Positions 43,535 through 45,545 of a stretch of 45,545 bases of DNA are shown here, piece after piece. Position numbers and translations under genes: made by a program. The DNA comes from PLA2 sp036273915 (GTDB lineage Bacteria; Planctomycetota; PLA2), in NCBI GenBank assembly GCA_036273915.1, contig DASUGR010000071.1:1-45545 (forward strand), given 5' to 3'. The first letter of the stretch is position 1. Each line of letters begins with the position of its first letter. The notes under the pieces were generated by a model, which was given only the letters and a program-made list of their open reading frames with translations, was not told where the DNA came from and searched no databases.

Positions 43535-44035
43535 TCAGGGTCGCGGCACGTTGATGCCGAAGAAGCCGTCACCTCCCTTGTCGAGGCCGAGGGTCCAACG
43601 GATGCTCAGCGCGACGGCCTCGGGGTCGCGGAGCACCATGGGCTCGAGGCTGCGGATGGTGGCGATACCGGCAGCGTCGCGCACGAGATCGTCCTGCTCC
43701 ATCGCGCTCGCGAAGACCTCGATCGATTCGCCCGGCCGCGGGACGGCGACCTCGACGGCGGCACGGCAGGCGGGGATGAGAAATCCGAGGACGAACCCCC
43801 GGTTCGCGTGGGGGATGTAGACGGGGACCTGCGAGAAGACCTCGGTGCCCATCCACGAGCGGTCGCCGAAGTAGCGCCAGAGGCGCCTCTCGGCCTCTGT
43901 CATCGTGCGGATGCGGCTCCGCAGCCACGGGGGGGCGCGCCGCCGGAGCTCGGCCACGACGGCGGCGGGCTCGCTGGCCGTGTCGCCGGGCCACACGTCC
44001 GTGAGCCGGCCGGAAGAGGAATCGGGGGCGATCAT
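43535..44035 (-). CDS. DUF559/Vsr-like protein with altered active site
   Basis: 166 residues resembling DUF559 restriction-endonuclease-fold proteins: TEAERRLWRYFGDRSWMG at 46-63, then SQVPVYIPHANRGFVLGFLI and CRAAVEVAVPRPGESIEVFA. The family usually has VDF and IEVDG-x-x-H; here the catalytic Asp position is Gly84 (VLGF) and Glu95 remains, so nuclease activity is doubtful. A ~70-bp sequence directly before its start matches that upstream of the Uma2 gene, also a PD-(D/E)xK-fold family. Stand-alone gene. Confidence 0.62.
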   Translation of the reverse strand: MIAPDSSSGRLTDVWPGDTASEPAAVVAELRRRAPPWLRSRIRTMTEAERRLWRYFGDRSWMGTEVFSQVPVYIPHANRGFVLGFLIPACRAAVEVAVPRPGESIEVFASAMEQDDLVRDAAGIATIRSLEPMVLRDPEAVALSIRWTLGLDKGGDGFFGINVPRP

Positions 44036-44043
44036 GTCTATAC

Positions 44044-44111
44044 GTCGGGAGCAGGTGTCACTTTTCGGCCGCCGGAAGGACGCGAAAACGGCCTGCGGAG
44101 CGGGCTACGAG
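44044..44111 (-). repeat. Shared ~70-bp upstream element, copy B
   Basis: Reverse-strand copy: 15-mer at 44097-44111, 34-nt spacer, 19-mer at 44044-44062 with one mismatch to copy A. It ends 8 nt before the start of the DUF559-like gene. The remaining 44112-44275 has no supported gene. Confidence 0.75.
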
Positions 44112-44221
44112 AAAAAGGCGCTCGGTCGGGCCGTCGGGGTCAAAGACGACGACGCAGCGCGGCCGGACCCCTTGGGTGGCAGCGCGTTGGTTCGACCACG
44201 TCGAGCCCGCGCCCATGGATC

Positions 44222-44237
44222 GGGGGGGGCTGGGGGG
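44222..44237 (+). repeat. G-run repeat (G8-CT-G6)
   Basis: Upstream of the small membrane protein promoter. Confidence 0.75.
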
Positions 44238-44275
44238 CCGCAATACCGGGGACCAGGGCGCGCTCGCCGCGGCGC

Positions 44276-44281
44276 TACACT
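44276..44281 (+). promoter_or_regulatory. -10-like TACACT
   Basis: Ends 6 nt before GTG 44288; leaderless-type spacing. Confidence 0.5.
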
Positions 44282-44287
44282 GCCACG

Positions 44288-44626
44288 GTGGAGGAAGCGG
44301 GACCGCGCGGCCGGAGCGTTGCCTTCGCCGTCGTCCTGTGGGTCGTCCTGACCGCGATTCTCCTCGTCTTCGCGGCGCTCGCGATCACGGAGGGCATCCG
44401 CGGATCCCTCGACCCGAGCCTCTTCTTCCTCCTGATGCTCTGGGCGGCGCTCACGGGATGGATCGTCCGGCAGCGATGGCCCAGAAGCCTGGTCGCACGC
44501 CTCCTCCCCGAGACTTTCCACGGCCGCCGCACCGACGAGCCTTGCCGCCGGCCCGTGCTCACGATCGCGCTCGCCCTCGCCGGTCTTGCCGCGGCCGTCG
44601 CGTGGGCCCTCCTGCGCCGGAAGTAG
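44288..44626 (+). CDS. Small three-helix membrane protein
   Basis: 112 residues from GTG 44288 (TACACT 6 nt upstream). Hydrophobic segments at about 11-33 (VAFAVVLWVVLTAILLVFAA), 44-60 (LFFLLMLWAALTGWIV) and 91-108 (LTIALALAGLAAAVAWALL), separated by Arg-rich loops. No family recognised. It is convergent with the acyltransferase gene, 5 bp away. Confidence 0.68.
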   Translation: MEEAGPRGRSVAFAVVLWVVLTAILLVFAALAITEGIRGSLDPSLFFLLMLWAALTGWIVRQRWPRSLVARLLPETFHGRRTDEPCRRPVLTIALALAGLAAAVAWALLRRK

Positions 44627-44631
44627 CCCTC

Positions 44632-45545
44632 CTACCCTCCCGCCTCGGCCACCAGCCGGTCGAACTCCTCGAGCCGCGCGCGCACGCGATGGCCGTGGCG
44701 GCGGACGGCGACGCTTCCGCGGATCTGCCGCGCGATCCGGCGCGCCACCCCCGCGCAGCAGGCGCCCGCGACCGCGACGAGCGGCAGCAGGAGGCCAACG
44801 GGCCCCGCGGCGAGGCAGCCCGCGACCGCGAGCACGAGCCCCCACGGCGCCGCGAACGTCGCCGCGAGGCGCAAGAGCGACGTGCGGAAGTCGATCGACG
44901 GGTACCCGCGGAACAGGAGGAAGAGCACGAGGACGGGCGGGGCCACCAGCGGCAGGCCCGCGACCGCCGGCGGGAGCAGCAGCAGGAACGCCACGAGGTG
45001 CGCGAGGCCCACGGGCGCGCGCAGGTCGCCTGCCGAGCAGCGCAGCCGCCGGCACGCGCGGGTGAGGAGACGCGCGCGCACGGCGAGCGGCTGGAGCGGC
45101 CGCGCGCGCGCGATCCGCGCGGCCCTGCGGACCACCGCGCGCGGGTCCCGCCACAGCGCCGCGTCGTCGAGCGCGATCGCGCGGATCGTCCCGACGTCGC
45201 CGTCGAGGCGCAGCGCGCCCAGCGCGTGCATCCGCCGCCGCAGCCGCTCGACGAAGCGCCGCCGCGAGCGCGCGTCGGCCGCGGGGGGCGGCACCGGCCG
45301 GTGCACGACCACGAGGATGCGCGGGCATGCCGGCGGGGTCGGCGGACGGTAGCTGAACACCGGGATCACCGGCGCCTGCGACGCGGCCGCGAGACGCGCG
45401 ACGCCCTTCCCGAACCGCGCCGTGAAACCCTGCGCGAAGATGCCGACGGCCGCGCCGCCGCGCACGGCCGCCGCCGCGCGCTCCATCGCCTCCGCGTTCT
45501 CCTCGAGACCGAAGCCCGTCCGGCCGATCGGGTGCCAGCCCCCCC
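44632..45545 (-). CDS. PlsC-like acyltransferase (5' truncated)
   Basis: The frame is open to the right window edge, with about 304 residues visible. GRTGFGLEENAEAMERAAAA, VGIFAQGFTARFGKGVARLA and QAPVIPVFSY match the middle and later motifs of lysophospholipid (PlsC) acyltransferases. The substrate motif is usually FPEGTRS-like and here reads FAQGFTA, so the conserved Glu and Arg are changed. The N-terminal HX4D motif lies outside the window. The C-terminal half has hydrophobic segments and Arg-rich tails. Partial gene. Confidence 0.7.
   Translation of the reverse strand, partial: GGWHPIGRTGFGLEENAEAMERAAAAVRGGAAVGIFAQGFTARFGKGVARLAAASQAPVIPVFSYRPPTPPACPRILVVVHRPVPPPAADARSRRRFVERLRRRMHALGALRLDGDVGTIRAIALDDAALWRDPRAVVRRAARIARARPLQPLAVRARLLTRACRRLRCSAGDLRAPVGLAHLVAFLLLLPPAVAGLPLVAPPVLVLFLLFRGYPSIDFRTSLLRLAATFAAPWGLVLAVAGCLAAGPVGLLLPLVAVAGACCAGVARRIARQIRGSVAVRRHGHRVRARLEEFDRLVAEAGG

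Noticed and set aside
44058..44243. Possible 61-residue minus-strand gene ending VLPAAEK
   Set aside because: It overlaps the shared upstream element, has no start signal and no family; kept as non-coding.

Overview
This is a 45.5 kb window of very GC-rich, gene-dense bacterial chromosome. It holds about 42 protein genes, most of them short transcription units on alternating strands, one tRNA, and no rRNA, phage or CRISPR array. Taxonomy cannot be read directly. A stand-alone SWIB-domain protein, many secreted proteins of unknown function, a Uma2-type gene, an ECF sigma factor and GC content near 70% or higher would fit a deep-branching environmental lineage such as Planctomycetota, but this is a weak inference.

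Layout. 1-5260: four-gene ybhGFSR-like ABC exporter operon, cut at the left edge. 5537-12601 (minus strand): a copper-handling island read from the right as ECF sigma factor with a Cys-rich tail, Cu(I) P-type ATPase, small CxC/His protein, three-repeat metal-binding secreted protein, proline-rich lipoprotein, TolC-like lipoprotein and multicopper oxidase. 12674-14831: MFS transporter, Uma2 protein, tRNA-Pro(GGG). 14964-20788: secreted zinc-ribbon-like protein, SWIB protein, ATP-grasp enzyme, hypothetical, MlaF-like ATPase and a secreted pseudo-peptidase. 20813-24760: PLP aminotransferase divergent from an acyl carrier protein fused to an LnmK-like double hot-dog enzyme, then a hexapeptide acyltransferase and an anchored protein. 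24832-26574: methyltransferase, a 219-bp inverted-repeat element, and a thioesterase. 26639-31228: signalling cluster of five receiver-domain proteins (SpoIIE phosphatase, hybrid kinase, PAS regulator, single receiver, receiver plus kinase-type H-box) with no DNA-binding output. 31243-45545: Uup-like ABC-F ATPase, propeller lipoprotein, DbpA-like helicase, thiamine-binding-type protein, esterase, a frameshifted remnant, old yellow enzyme, several secreted or unknown proteins, a DUF559-like protein, a small membrane protein and a partial PlsC-like acyltransferase.

Two patterns run across the whole window. First, more than twenty genes have a TANNNT (often CTACRAT) -10-like hexamer ending only about 6-12 nt before the start codon with no clear -35, which suggests leaderless transcription and fixes many starts. 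Second, a small G-run repeat (5-8 G, a 2-4 nt C-containing spacer, 5-6 G) occurs more than twenty times on both strands. It lies in intergenic DNA, directly next to -10 boxes, and inside genes at tolerant sites such as the residues after signal peptides. Identical 16-mers recur three times each and one 26-mer twice. Two other repeats stand out: the 219-bp element with perfect 20-bp terminal inverted repeats at 25761-25979, and a ~70-bp sequence shared by the upstream regions of the Uma2 and DUF559-like genes.
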